Part shown: piece by piece, positions 1-8,724 of the stretch
Numbering within the stretch: position 1 is the stretch's first letter
How the letters are laid out: every line of letters begins with the position of its first letter
Source: Achromobacter sp. B7
GTDB taxonomy: Bacteria > Pseudomonadota > Gammaproteobacteria > Burkholderiales > Burkholderiaceae_B
Assembly (NCBI RefSeq): GCF_003600685.1
Contig: NZ_CP032084.1
Coordinates: forward strand, 1,612,001 to 1,676,000
DNA: 64,000 nt
Direction of reading: 5' to 3'
The notes under the pieces: generated by a model
Databases searched by the model: none
What the model was told of the DNA's origin: nothing
The model's input: only the letters and a program-made list of their open reading frames with translations
Position numbers and translations under genes: made by a program

Positions 1-1
1 G

Positions 2-1573
2 ACGGACAACGACGGCGCCTGGGCTGGCCTGTCGGTGCTTACCGGCATCATCGGCGCAGACGGCTTTCTGGCGATGGTCGGCCGCAGCCTGACGGTGGGC
101 CTGGTGACGATGTTGCTGGTGGTGCCGTGCGCCTACGGATTTGCCTATGGACTGACGCGTACGCGCCTGCCCGGCAAGGGCCTGTTGCGCACCATCGCCT
201 TGCTGCCGCTGCTGGCGCCCTCGCTGCTGCCCGGTATCGCCCTGGTCTACCTGCTGGGCAATCAGGGGCTGCTCAAGGGCCTGACCGGCGGCGCCACCAT
301 CTACGGTTTCTGGGGCATCGTCGTCGGCGAGGCGTTCTACACCTTCCCGCATGCGCTGATGATTTTGTTGACCGGCCTGACGCTGGCCGACGGGCGCCTG
401 TATGACGCGGCGCGCGCCATGGGCGCCGGCCCGTGGCGCACCTTCCTGACCGTGACCCTGCCCGGCACGCGCTATGCCGTGTTCTCGGCCTGCTGCGTGG
501 TGTTCACGCTGACTGTCACCGATTTTGGCGTACCCAAGGTGGTGGGCGGCGACTACAACGTGCTGGCGATGGAAGCCTACAAGGCGGTGGTCGGCCAGCA
601 GAACTTTCCGAAGGGCGCGGCCATCGGCATCCTGCTCTTGCTGCCCGCCTTGCTGACCTTCGTGCTGGACCGGCGCCTGCGGGCCCGCCAGGGCGCGCAG
701 ATGAGCGGCCGCGCGCAGGCCTACGCGGCAAATCCGAACCGCCGCCGTGATGCTGCTTTCCTGGCGCTGGCCGGCGTGATGGCCGCGTTCCTGCTGCTGA
801 TCATCGGCGTGGCGGTGTGGGCGTCGTTTGTGAAGATGTGGCCCTACAACCTGTCCATGTCGCTGCGGTCCTACGACTTCGACAACATGGACGGCGGTGG
901 CTGGCTGGCGTGGCGCAACAGCTTGCAGTTGGCGTTCTTCACCGCCGTGATCGGCACGGCCGTCGTCTTCGTGGGCGCCTGGATGATGGAAAAAGTACCG
1001 GCGCGCGGCCAACTGGGGCGCGGCCTGCGGGGGGCGGTCAGCATGCTGGCGCTGATGCCGATGGCCGTGCCCGGCCTGGTGCTGGGCCTGGGCTACATCT
1101 TCTTTTTCAATAGCCTGATGAATCCGCTGAACGTGCTGTACGGCACCATGCCGCTGCTGATTCTGTGCACGGTCGTCCACTTCTACACCAGCGCCCACCT
1201 CACGGCCGCCACCGCACTGAACGCGCTGGACCCGGAATTCGAAGCCGCGTCCGCGTCGCTGAAGGTGCCGCGCATGACGACGTTCCTGCGCGTCACCCTG
1301 CCGATGTGCTTGCCTGCCGCGCTGGACGTCGCCCGCTATTTGTTTGTATCCGCCATGACGACGGTGTCGGCCGTGGTGTTTCTGTACAGCCCGTCCACGG
1401 TGCTGGCCGCCGTTGCCGTCCTTAACATGGACGACGCCGGCTTCATCGGCCCGGCCGCCGCCATGTGCACGGTAATCATGGCCAGCTCCGCCGTCGCGGC
1501 CCTGCTGCTGCATCTGGCCAGCCGCGCGCTGGTGTCGCGCAGCCAGGCCTGGCGCCGCCCCGTGGCCCTTTGA
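2..1573 (+). CDS. 2-aminoethylphosphonate ABC transporter permease (5' partial)
   Basis: Inner-membrane permease that would carry 2-aminoethylphosphonate (AEP) across the cytoplasmic membrane. The frame is open to the left edge, so the N-terminus lies outside the window; 523 residues are visible. Two halves each look like a complete BPD-type permease domain, with an EAA loop in each (about nt 390-470 and nt 1228-1305, both ending in a TLP motif) for docking the ATPase. Fused double permeases of this length are the PhnU2-type AEP transporters, and the next two genes (phnX and a binding protein) support that substrate. The ATP-binding gene is not visible and is probably to the left. A spermidine or iron(III) permease of the same superfamily is possible from sequence alone; context decides. 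Confidence 0.85.
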   Translation, partial: TDNDGAWAGLSVLTGIIGADGFLAMVGRSLTVGLVTMLLVVPCAYGFAYGLTRTRLPGKGLLRTIALLPLLAPSLLPGIALVYLLGNQGLLKGLTGGATIYGFWGIVVGEAFYTFPHALMILLTGLTLADGRLYDAARAMGAGPWRTFLTVTLPGTRYAVFSACCVVFTLTVTDFGVPKVVGGDYNVLAMEAYKAVVGQQNFPKGAAIGILLLLPALLTFVLDRRLRARQGAQMSGRAQAYAANPNRRRDAAFLALAGVMAAFLLLIIGVAVWASFVKMWPYNLSMSLRSYDFDNMDGGGWLAWRNSLQLAFFTAVIGTAVVFVGAWMMEKVPARGQLGRGLRGAVSMLALMPMAVPGLVLGLGYIFFFNSLMNPLNVLYGTMPLLILCTVVHFYTSAHLTAATALNALDPEFEAASASLKVPRMTTFLRVTLPMCLPAALDVARYLFVSAMTTVSAVVFLYSPSTVLAAVAVLNMDDAGFIGPAAAMCTVIMASSAVAALLLHLASRALVSRSQAWRRPVAL

Positions 1574-1597
1574 ACGATTGATTCCAGGATGACCCTT

Positions 1598-2419
1598 ATG
1601 ACTGTTTCTTCCTTACCCGTGCAGCTGGAAGCCGTGATCTTCGACTGGGCCGGCACGCTGGTCGACTTCGGATCATTTGCCCCCACCAAGGTGTTCGTCG
1701 ATGCGTTCTCGCAATTCGGCATGGACGTGTCGCTGAAAGAGGCGCGCGGCCCCATGGGCATGGGCAAGTGGGACCACATCCGCGCGTTGTGCAATCAGCC
1801 GGCCATCGCCGCCCAGTATCAGGCCCAGTTCGGCCGCGTGCCCAGCGACGACGATGTGACGGCCATCTATGAACGCTTCCTGCCGATGCAGATGGAAAAG
1901 GTGGCCCAGTATTCGGCGGCCATCCCCGGCGCTGCCGAGCTGTTGCGCGCGCTGCGCCGTAAAGGCCTGAAGATCGGCTCTTGCTCGGGCTACCCGGACA
2001 GCGTGATGCGCCGCGTGGTCGAACGCGCCGCGTCCGAAGGGCTGGAGCCCGATTGCATCGTGGCCAGCGACGACGTGCCGCGCGCGCGTCCGGCGCCGGC
2101 CATGGCGTTGAAGAACGTGGTGGAACTGGGCCTGTCGGACGTGGCCGCGTGCGTCAAGGTCGACGACACCGCGCCCGGCATCGAGGAAGGGCGCCGCGCC
2201 GGCATGTGGTCGGTGGGCCTGCTGCTGTCCGGCAACGCCGCCGGCCTGACCCTGGACGAATACCTCAGCCTGGACGAGGCGGGCCGCGACTTGGCCCGCG
2301 CCGACGCCAGCCGCGAGCTTGCCACCGCCGCGCCGCATTACCTGATCGATACGGTGGCGGATCTGCCGGCCGTCATCATCGACATCGAAGCCCGTCTGGC
2401 ACGAGGCCAACGCCCCTGA
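1598..2419 (+). CDS. phnX: phosphonoacetaldehyde hydrolase (phosphonatase)
   Basis: Cytosolic HAD-superfamily enzyme that hydrolyses phosphonoacetaldehyde to acetaldehyde and phosphate, the C-P bond-breaking step of AEP degradation. The diagnostic DWAGT motif is at residues 16-20 with nucleophile Asp16, and the Schiff-base lysine lies in MGMGKWDH (Lys57). Both are specific to PhnX among HAD proteins. Length (273 residues) is normal. An upstream in-frame ATG at 1589 exists, but AGGA at 1586-1589 is placed eight bases before the ATG at 1598, so the later start is preferred. It follows the permease by a short gap and precedes the AEP-binding protein, which fits one phosphonate operon. Confidence 0.95.
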   Translation: MTVSSLPVQLEAVIFDWAGTLVDFGSFAPTKVFVDAFSQFGMDVSLKEARGPMGMGKWDHIRALCNQPAIAAQYQAQFGRVPSDDDVTAIYERFLPMQMEKVAQYSAAIPGAAELLRALRRKGLKIGSCSGYPDSVMRRVVERAASEGLEPDCIVASDDVPRARPAPAMALKNVVELGLSDVAACVKVDDTAPGIEEGRRAGMWSVGLLLSGNAAGLTLDEYLSLDEAGRDLARADASRELATAAPHYLIDTVADLPAVIIDIEARLARGQRP

Positions 2420-2555
2420 ATTAGCTTCCCCTTGCCGGTACTGCCGGCCCTGCTTTCCCTTTGTGTGCGCCTTTGTACCGCAGCCGGCATCCGCCGGCAG
2501 TGGGGGCGACGTTCACCTTTTTTGCGCGTTTTTCCGCATATTCACGGAGTTCTTC

Positions 2556-3578
2556 ATGAATCGCTACAAGCTGCTTGCACTGGCCGCCGCCCTGACGGGC
2601 GTGATGGGCGCCGCGTCCGCCGAGACCACGCTGACGGTCTATACCGCGCTGGAAGCCGATCAGATCAAGGTCTACCAGGCCGCGTTTGAGAAGGCCAACC
2701 CCGACATCAAGATCCAGTGGGTGCGCGATTCCACCGGCATCATCGCGGCCAAGCTGCTGGCCGAAAAAAGCAACCCCAAAGCCGACGTGATCTGGGGCCT
2801 GGCCGGGACGGCGCTGGGCCTGATGGACAAGGAAGGCATGTTGCAGCCGTACGCCCCGAAGGGCCTGGACCAGATCGCCGCCAACATGCGCGACGCCAAG
2901 GCCGAGCCGTCGTGGGTGGGCATGGACGGCTACGCGGCCGCGATCTGCTTTAACACCATCGAGGCCGAAAAACAGAAGCTGCCCAAGCCGACGTCGTGGC
3001 AAGACCTGACCAAGCCGGTGTACGCGGGCAAGATCGTCATGCCGAACCCGGCGTCCTCGGGCACGGGCTTCCTGGATGTCAGCGCCTGGTTGCAGATCTT
3101 TGGCGAAGACAAGGGCTGGGCCTACATGGATGCCCTGCACAAGAACATCGGGTCGTACACGCACTCGGGCTCGAAGCCTTGCAACATGGCGGCCGCCGGC
3201 GAATTCCCCATCGGTGTGTCGTTCGACTATCGCGCGGCCAAGCTCAAGGCCGACGGCGCGCCAGTTGAAGCCGTGTTCCCGTCGGAAGGCCTGGGCTGGG
3301 AAGTCGAAGCCACCGCCATCATGAAGGGCACCAAGAACCTGGACGCGGCCCGCAAGCTGGCTGACTTCTCGGCCAGCCGCGAAGCCAACGAACTGTACAA
3401 GGCCAACTTCGCGGTGCTGGCGATTCCGTCCATCGCCACGGTCAACCCGAACCTGCCGGCCGACCTGACCCAGCGCATGATCAAGAACGACTTTGTGTGG
3501 GCCGCGACCAACCGCGAACGCATCATCGCCGAGTGGACGCGCCGCTACGACGGCAAGTCGGAACCCAAGAAGAAGTAA
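2556..3578 (+). CDS. 2-aminoethylphosphonate ABC transporter substrate-binding protein
   Basis: Periplasmic receptor of the AEP uptake system. A clear signal peptide is present, with cleavage expected after Ala-Ser-Ala at residues 20-22, followed by the TLTVYTALEADQ start typical of iron/phosphonate-type class II binding proteins. Mature protein about 318 residues. GGAG at 2546-2549 lies six bases before this ATG, so longer upstream frames are rejected. Its place between phnX and the FAD enzyme, together with the double permease, supports AEP rather than ferric iron as ligand, although both groups belong to one fold. The 136-bp gap in front of it has no convincing promoter. Confidence 0.87.
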   Translation: MNRYKLLALAAALTGVMGAASAETTLTVYTALEADQIKVYQAAFEKANPDIKIQWVRDSTGIIAAKLLAEKSNPKADVIWGLAGTALGLMDKEGMLQPYAPKGLDQIAANMRDAKAEPSWVGMDGYAAAICFNTIEAEKQKLPKPTSWQDLTKPVYAGKIVMPNPASSGTGFLDVSAWLQIFGEDKGWAYMDALHKNIGSYTHSGSKPCNMAAAGEFPIGVSFDYRAAKLKADGAPVEAVFPSEGLGWEVEATAIMKGTKNLDAARKLADFSASREANELYKANFAVLAIPSIATVNPNLPADLTQRMIKNDFVWAATNRERIIAEWTRRYDGKSEPKKK

Positions 3579-3591
3579 GGCACGGCCCGCG

Positions 3592-4722
3592 ATGAAAACA
3601 TACGACGTAATCGTGGTGGGCGCGGGCATGCTTGGCATCGCCCACGCCTGGGCGGCCGCCAAGCGCGGCCTGTCGGTGGCGGTGATCGAACGCAGCCGCC
3701 AGGCGCATGGCGCCACCATCCGCAACTTCGGCCAGGTCATTGTGACCGGCCAGGCGCCCGGCATGATGCTGTCGCATGCCCAGCAGGCGCGCGAGCTGTG
3801 GCTGGACCTGGCCGCCAAGGCGGGCTTTCATGTGCGGGCCAACGGCGCGCTGGTGCTGGCGCGAAATATCGACGAGGCCAGCGTGTTGCAGGAATTCGCG
3901 GACACGCGTTTGATGCAGGAAGGCTACCGTGCCGAGCTGCTGTCGGCGCGTCAGGTGGCTGGCCTGTATGGCGGTCAGCTGGCGCATCACTGCCTGGCGC
4001 TGCGCGGGCATGACGACCTGCAAATCTATTCGCGCGATGCGCTACCGGCCATCACGCGATACCTGGCCGAGTCGCTGGGCGTGACGTTTATCACCGGCAC
4101 CCTGGCGCGCGCGGTCGAGAACGGGTTGGTGGGTACCACCGCCGGCGATTTTCAGGGCAAGCATGTGTTCGTGTGCCCCGGCCATGATTACCTGACGCTG
4201 CTGCCCGAACGCTTTGCGCCGATGAACCTGGAAGTCACGCGCTTGCAAATGCTGCGCGCGGCGTTCGAGACGAACCCCATCGCCCTGGACCGCCCGGTGT
4301 TGACGGGTTTGTCCTGCGTGCACTACGGCGCGTTCTCGGACTTGCCCACGGCGCATGCGCTGCGCCAGGTCATCCAGGAACGCACGCCGATGCTGCTGGA
4401 AAATGGCATACACCTGCTGATCAGCCCTACGCCCAACGGCGAACTCATCATTGGCGATTCGCATCGTTATGGGACGGACGCGTTCCCGTTCAACGACGAA
4501 GCGGTCGACAACACGATGCTGGACCTGGCCTCGCAGGCGCTGGGTGCGCGCTTGCGTGTGCTGGAGCGCTGGCAGGGGGTTTACGGCGCGCACGGACCGG
4601 CGCCGTTTTCGGTGATGCCGGTGGACGCAGCCACCACCGTCGCGGTCATGCATTCGGGTGTGGGCATGACGGTGGGGCTGGCCATCGGCGAACGCACGGT
4701 GGCCCAGGTGATGGGACGTTAA
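3592..4722 (+). CDS. FAD-dependent amine oxidoreductase of phosphonate clusters (TIGR03364-like)
   Basis: DAO-family flavoprotein of 376 residues. The N-terminus VIVVGAGMLGIAHAW carries the GxGxxG dinucleotide loop, and the C-terminus has the second FAD-contact segment (HSGVGMTVGLAIGE). It starts 13 bases after the binding-protein stop and is the last gene of the phosphonate operon. This family is found repeatedly beside phnX. From memory, recent work on PbfC/PbfD-type enzymes showed oxidation of N-methyl-AEP or AEP to phosphonoacetaldehyde, which PhnX then splits; I cannot tell which subgroup this one belongs to. Inference: it supplies the PhnX substrate from AEP or an N-alkyl derivative. 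Confidence 0.8.
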   Translation: MKTYDVIVVGAGMLGIAHAWAAAKRGLSVAVIERSRQAHGATIRNFGQVIVTGQAPGMMLSHAQQARELWLDLAAKAGFHVRANGALVLARNIDEASVLQEFADTRLMQEGYRAELLSARQVAGLYGGQLAHHCLALRGHDDLQIYSRDALPAITRYLAESLGVTFITGTLARAVENGLVGTTAGDFQGKHVFVCPGHDYLTLLPERFAPMNLEVTRLQMLRAAFETNPIALDRPVLTGLSCVHYGAFSDLPTAHALRQVIQERTPMLLENGIHLLISPTPNGELIIGDSHRYGTDAFPFNDEAVDNTMLDLASQALGARLRVLERWQGVYGAHGPAPFSVMPVDAATTVAVMHSGVGMTVGLAIGERTVAQVMGR

Positions 4723-4786
4723 CGGCGCTGATCGGATCACGGTCGGGCAGTCGTCGACCCTGATCCGATTGCCCTTGTGGCAAAAG

Positions 4787-4824
4787 AAAAAGGGCTTTGC
4801 GTTGTGTGACGCAAAGCCCTTTTT
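4787..4824. terminator. bidirectional intrinsic terminator
   Basis: A perfect 15-bp inverted repeat (4787-4801 with 4810-4824, loop of 8) has an A-run on the left and a T-run on the right, so it can stop the phosphonate operon from the left and the reverse-strand Rieske gene from the right. Confidence 0.9.
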
Positions 4825-4866
4825 GTATGGCGGGTATGGCGGGTATGGCGGGTATGGCCTGTATGG
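4825..4866. repeat. 9-bp tandem repeat
   Basis: Four and a half copies of GTATGGCGG (last full copy ends CCT) directly abut the terminator and stop just before the Rieske gene's 3' end. It is non-coding and probably a slippage product. Confidence 0.85.
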
Positions 4867-4882
4867 AAGAAGGCCAGGATGC

Positions 4883-6028
4883 CTACAAGTCCTGCATGAT
4901 CCGGCGATACCACTCGTGGAAGTGCTGCATGCCGTCTTCCATGGGCGATTGGTAAGGGCCGGCTTCGTTCACGCCGCGCAACATCAAGGCCTTGCGGCCC
5001 GCGTCCATGCGTTCGGCGATCTCGTCGTCTTCAATGGCCGTTTCCATGTAGGCGGCGCGCTGGGCCTCGACGAATTCGCGTTCAAACGCCGAGATTTCCT
5101 CGGGGTAGTAGAACTCGACGACGTTCACCGTTTCCTGCGGGCTTTTCGGGTACAGCGTGGACAGCACCAGCACGTGCGGATAGAGCTCGATCATGTGGGT
5201 CGGGAAGTACGTGACCCAGACCGCGCCGAAATCCGGAGCGTCGCCTTCGCGGAACGACAACAGGCGGTCGTGCCATTGCTTGTACACATCCGAACCCGGT
5301 TGCGCCAACGCGTTGTGCACGCCCACTTTTTGAAGGCTGTACCAGTCGTTGAATTCCCAGGTCAGATCGTCGCAGGTGACGAAGCGGCCCAGGCCCGGGT
5401 GAAACGGGCCAACGTGGTAGTCCTCAAGGTAGACCTCGATGAAGGTCTTCCAGTTGTAGTTGCACTGATGCACCTCGACATGGTCCAGCACATAGTCGCC
5501 GAAGTTGAATTCCGGGCGCGAGAACAGCGGCGCCATGTCGGAAGCCGGATCGCGCGGGCCTTCGAAGAGCAAGCCGTGGCAATCGCGCAGGCGAAACTTC
5601 TGCAAGTTCATGCAGGGCGTGGTCTCGAACTGAGGCGCGCCCAACAACTCGCCTTGGTTGTTGTACGTCCAACGGTGCAGGGGGCAAACGATGTTGCCAC
5701 CGGTTGCCTTCAGGTTTCCGTGCGTATTGCAGTTGCCGGCCACATTGCCGGCTTCGCCGCCCAGCATCAAAGCCTGACGGTGGCGGCAGACATTTGAGAT
5801 GAGTTCAACGCCTTGCTGGTTGCGAACCAGCACGCGTCCCCCGCTTTCCTGTACCAACGACCGCCAATCCCCGATTTCAGGCACCAATTTCTGATGGCCG
5901 ACATATTGCGAGGATTGCTTGAAAATGAGTTCTTGCTCGCGGGCAAAGAGGGCTTCGTCAAAATATGCACTGACGGGTAGCTGGGTGCGAGCTGGCACGA
6001 CATGTGCCATCCGACCGATGTCGGTCAT
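4883..6028 (-). CDS. Rieske-type ring-hydroxylating oxygenase, alpha subunit
   Basis: Cytosolic oxygenase of 381 residues. It carries a Rieske [2Fe-2S] site (Cys81-x-His83 and Cys115-x-x-His118) and a mononuclear-iron site (Asp203, His205, His210 in EDYHVGPFH). The spacing between the two Rieske halves is 31 residues, about 14 more than usual; the extra loop contains one more Cys (100) and His (103). The start at 6028 is chosen because a perfect GGAGG lies just upstream; a 21-residue longer frame is not needed. The gene stands alone, faces the phosphonate operon, and has no reductase neighbour. The substrate is unknown; choline-monooxygenase-like and aromatic-acid oxygenases are both possible. 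Confidence 0.85.
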   Translation of the reverse strand: MTDIGRMAHVVPARTQLPVSAYFDEALFAREQELIFKQSSQYVGHQKLVPEIGDWRSLVQESGGRVLVRNQQGVELISNVCRHRQALMLGGEAGNVAGNCNTHGNLKATGGNIVCPLHRWTYNNQGELLGAPQFETTPCMNLQKFRLRDCHGLLFEGPRDPASDMAPLFSRPEFNFGDYVLDHVEVHQCNYNWKTFIEVYLEDYHVGPFHPGLGRFVTCDDLTWEFNDWYSLQKVGVHNALAQPGSDVYKQWHDRLLSFREGDAPDFGAVWVTYFPTHMIELYPHVLVLSTLYPKSPQETVNVVEFYYPEEISAFEREFVEAQRAAYMETAIEDDEIAERMDAGRKALMLRGVNEAGPYQSPMEDGMQHFHEWYRRIMQDL

Positions 6029-6346
6029 GATTCCCTCCGCTCGGATAAAAAAGCCAGGACGGTTTGAGCTCTGCCAAGCGCTTTTGTTCAAGCCCAGCAG
6101 TTTTAATGACCGGATCCGAAAATTGCGTCGAAAAACGGTCTGAAAACTGCTTGGAGCTCAACCGTGAGCTTGGCTACGTACGTGCTGGCGCGAAGAAAAA
6201 TCGGTGTCTGGCCGATCAAATAAGCCGTGAATTGTACCCCAAGGGCCTCCCTGCCGCCCGGGAAGATGGACGGGGCTAAATCCAGCGTTGGCGGGGCCTG
6301 CCGGCCCCGTTCCATCGTCCGATTAACCCTTCGCGGCGTAGGTCTT
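6029..6346. other. 318-bp non-coding region upstream of the Rieske gene
   Basis: It holds no credible gene. It contains a long imperfect dyad: TTGAGCT (6064-6070) pairs with AGCTCAA (6155-6161), and AGCAG...GACCG (6096-6112) pairs with CGGTC...CTGCT (6136-6151). Three short TC(N)GAAAA words start at 6115, 6128 and 6139. A GC hairpin without a T-run sits at about 6292-6309, just past the acyltransferase stop. The dyad is a plausible control site for the Rieske gene. Confidence 0.5.
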
Positions 6347-7357
6347 TCAGACGAGCTTGCGCGTGGCCGGATGACGCCTTAACAGCCAGCTGCTGGCCGC
6401 CGACAGCGCGAACACGGCAACGGTCAGCAAGGGCACTGCCCAGGCGTCGCGCGGGTTGCCCGAGATGGCGCCCGCGCGCCGTGCCACGTCCAGGAATACG
6501 GGGTGGATCAGGTACACGCCGAAGGTTAAGGGCGCCAGCGCGGACAGGCGCGGCAGCCAGGGTGAAGACACGATCCACTGGAAGGCGGCCAGCGACATGA
6601 ACGGCACTGTCAGGCTGAAGTAATCATAAAAGTACGTATCCAGCGCGTGGCCGTCGGACATCACGGTGACGCCAAGCGCCGTGGCCGCAACGCTGCCCGC
6701 AAGGACCAGGCCCGGCCGGGGGATGCGCAGGTCGCCATCAAAAATCAACCGGCCCGCCACGAAATAACCCAGATACGGCAGGAACCAGGTCAGGAAGAAC
6801 CCGTGCGGGGCGCCCAGCGCGCGGCGGTACAGCGCGTCAAGAATGGCCACGCCCAGAATACCCACCACCCATAGTGACCGGCCGCGCGGCGTGCTGCGTG
6901 CGTACAGCAGGCGGGCCAGCGGGGCAAACAGGTACAGCCCCACGATCATGTACAGGTACCACAGGTGGTAATAGGGTTCGCCCTGCGCCACCTTGCGGGG
7001 CCAGAACGAAAAGTCCACCCGGCCGTCGTCCCACCAATCCAGCCCGGTGCGCCAGGCCAGATAGAACAAGGTCCAGAACAGCAGGGGCGCACAGATGCGC
7101 GCCATGCGGCGGCTGTAGAACTTGCGGGCGTCGTGGGGTTTGTTCGGGTCCAGCAGCAGGGCGCCGCTGACCATGACGAAAACGGGCACGCACCAGCGCG
7201 CCGCCGAGTCGTACAGATTGGCGGCCAGCCACGCGCCGCCGCCATACGCGGCAGGGTCACTGACAATCAAGGCCGCGCTGTGCAGCAGGACCACGGCTAC
7301 GGCCGCCAGCCAGCGGGCGGCGTCCAGTCGGGCATAACGGTCTTCGGGGGGTTGCAT
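6347..7357 (-). CDS. acyltransferase-3 family membrane protein
   Basis: Integral membrane O-acyltransferase of 336 residues. The opening RLDAARWLAAVAVVLLHSAA is the usual acyltransferase-3 start, with a conserved His in the first membrane helix (His26). An Arg-Arg-Met-Ala-Arg cluster follows the second helix, and about ten hydrophobic helices are spread over the length. Such proteins move acetyl or other acyl groups from the cytosolic side onto surface polysaccharides or other exported acceptors. No glycan genes lie nearby, so the acceptor cannot be guessed. Start at an ATG with no strong ribosome site. Confidence 0.8.
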   Translation of the reverse strand: MQPPEDRYARLDAARWLAAVAVVLLHSAALIVSDPAAYGGGAWLAANLYDSAARWCVPVFVMVSGALLLDPNKPHDARKFYSRRMARICAPLLFWTLFYLAWRTGLDWWDDGRVDFSFWPRKVAQGEPYYHLWYLYMIVGLYLFAPLARLLYARSTPRGRSLWVVGILGVAILDALYRRALGAPHGFFLTWFLPYLGYFVAGRLIFDGDLRIPRPGLVLAGSVAATALGVTVMSDGHALDTYFYDYFSLTVPFMSLAAFQWIVSSPWLPRLSALAPLTFGVYLIHPVFLDVARRAGAISGNPRDAWAVPLLTVAVFALSAASSWLLRRHPATRKLV

Positions 7358-7440
7358 CGGGCTCCCGCTGGTGTTTTCGCATCTTCACCTTAGCAGTGAG
7401 CCCGGGTGCGCTTCTGTATCCAGCGGTTAGGCAAGGCATG

Positions 7441-7473
7441 AAAAACCGACAGGACCCAGGCGGGCGCTGTCGG
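7441..7473 (-). terminator. reverse-strand terminator after the Bug gene
   Basis: The arms CCGACAG (7446-7452) and CTGTCGG (7467-7473) form a hairpin followed on the minus strand by five T. It lies about 115 bp past the Bug gene stop; the bases between it and the Bug gene hold no visible gene. Confidence 0.65.
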
Positions 7474-7586
7474 TGCAAAGGGGGGGAGGCCCGGGGGCCC
7501 GGCAAGGTCCGGCGGCTTGGCCCACGCGCCAACGATTTGTCACGAAACCGTGGGCGGCGGGGCGGCCGCATCAGGGCATTGCCGCC

Positions 7587-8555
7587 TTACTGCAAGACGA
7601 TGTTGGCTTGCTTGATCAACTGCGACACGATGGGCTGTTCGGTCTTGATCTGCTTGTCCAGCTCGGCGGCCGTGCCGGAGCGCGGGTCGATGCCCATGTC
7701 CAGCATGCGCTTCTTGACGGCTTCGTCTTTCAGGGTTTCAGTCAGCGCGGCTTGCAGCTTTTCAAGCACCGGTGCGGGGGTGCCCTTGGGCGCCACGAAG
7801 CTGAACCAGGCCGTCATGTCGAAGGCGGGGTAGCCTTCTTCGGCCAGCGTTTGCAGCTTGGGCAGCGTGGCCAGGCGCGACGGGCTGGTGATGGCAAACA
7901 CCTTGACCTTGCCCGCGTCCGCCTGCGGCATTCCGGTGGCGACCATGTCGAAGAACAAGTCCACGTCGCCGCTGATCAGGGCGGGCAGCGCCTGGGTCGC
8001 GCCCTTGAACGGCACGTGCAGGATGTCGATGCCGGCGCGTTCCTTGAACAGTTCACCCGCCAGATGGGACGAGGTGCCGGGGCCGAACGTGGCGAACGTC
8101 AGCTTGCCGGGGTTCTGCTTGGCATAGGCCACGACGTCTTGCGTGCTGTTGAACGGGCGCTTGGGGCTGGACAGCAGCACCAGGGGGCCCACGCCCACCA
8201 TGCCGATACGGGCAAAACCGTCCGGGTCGTAGGGCAGTTCCTTATACAGATAGCGGTTGGTGACCAGCGTCGAATTCGTGGCCATCAGGATGGTGTAGCC
8301 GTCCGGCTGCTCGCGCGACACGTAGGCCGCGCCGATGGACGTGCCGGCGCCCGCCTTGTTTTCCACGATCATCGGCTGGCCCAGCGTCTTGGCCATGCGC
8401 TCGGCCAGGATGCGGGTCAGCACGTCGGTGGCGCCACCGGCCGGGAAGGGCGAGATGACCTTGATCGGGCGGGTCGGATAGGTCTCGGCCTGGGCGCCCA
8501 GCGCGGCGGCGCTGAGCAAGACGGTGGCCAGCAGTTTGAGGCTCGTGCGAATCAT
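7587..8555 (-). CDS. Bug-family tripartite tricarboxylate-type solute receptor
   Basis: Periplasmic binding protein of 322 residues. It has a signal peptide cut after Ala-Gln-Ala, then YPTRPIKVISPFPAGGATD, the signature beginning of Bug receptors. Conserved VENKAGAG and HVPFKG motifs are also present. Members bind small carboxylates or related metabolites and often work with unlinked membrane partners; no TctA/TctB gene is visible. It is transcribed divergently from the IclR regulator across a region with a palindromic operator, so it is probably under that regulator's control. The ligand is unknown. Confidence 0.92.
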   Translation of the reverse strand: MIRTSLKLLATVLLSAAALGAQAETYPTRPIKVISPFPAGGATDVLTRILAERMAKTLGQPMIVENKAGAGTSIGAAYVSREQPDGYTILMATNSTLVTNRYLYKELPYDPDGFARIGMVGVGPLVLLSSPKRPFNSTQDVVAYAKQNPGKLTFATFGPGTSSHLAGELFKERAGIDILHVPFKGATQALPALISGDVDLFFDMVATGMPQADAGKVKVFAITSPSRLATLPKLQTLAEEGYPAFDMTAWFSFVAPKGTPAPVLEKLQAALTETLKDEAVKKRMLDMGIDPRSGTAAELDKQIKTEQPIVSQLIKQANIVLQ

Positions 8556-8659
8556 GTTTTCCCCTTGAAATCGCGTGCATGAGTGGATCGCCGGGCCTGG
8601 CTTGGCCGCCGCGTCGCGTGACGCCGCGCGGTGGCTTGCCAGGTCTCCTTGGATGTTTT

Positions 8660-8680
8660 AAATTCCGTATATTGGAATTT
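8660..8680. promoter_or_regulatory. palindromic operator, likely IclR-type
   Basis: AAATTCC-N7-GGAATTT is a perfect 7-bp inverted repeat in the 169-bp divergent region between the Bug receptor and the IclR gene. TTCC...GGAA palindromes are a usual IclR-family binding form, so autoregulation plus control of the receptor is likely. Binding is inferred. Confidence 0.6.
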
Positions 8681-8724
8681 AGTTTTGTCATTCGAAATAA
8701 ACTATAAAAACGAAGCGAATAGAA

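Noticed and set aside
2420..2555. Longer start for the AEP-binding protein at 2463
   Set aside because: It would place non-conserved sequence before a clear signal peptide; a good ribosome site supports 2556.
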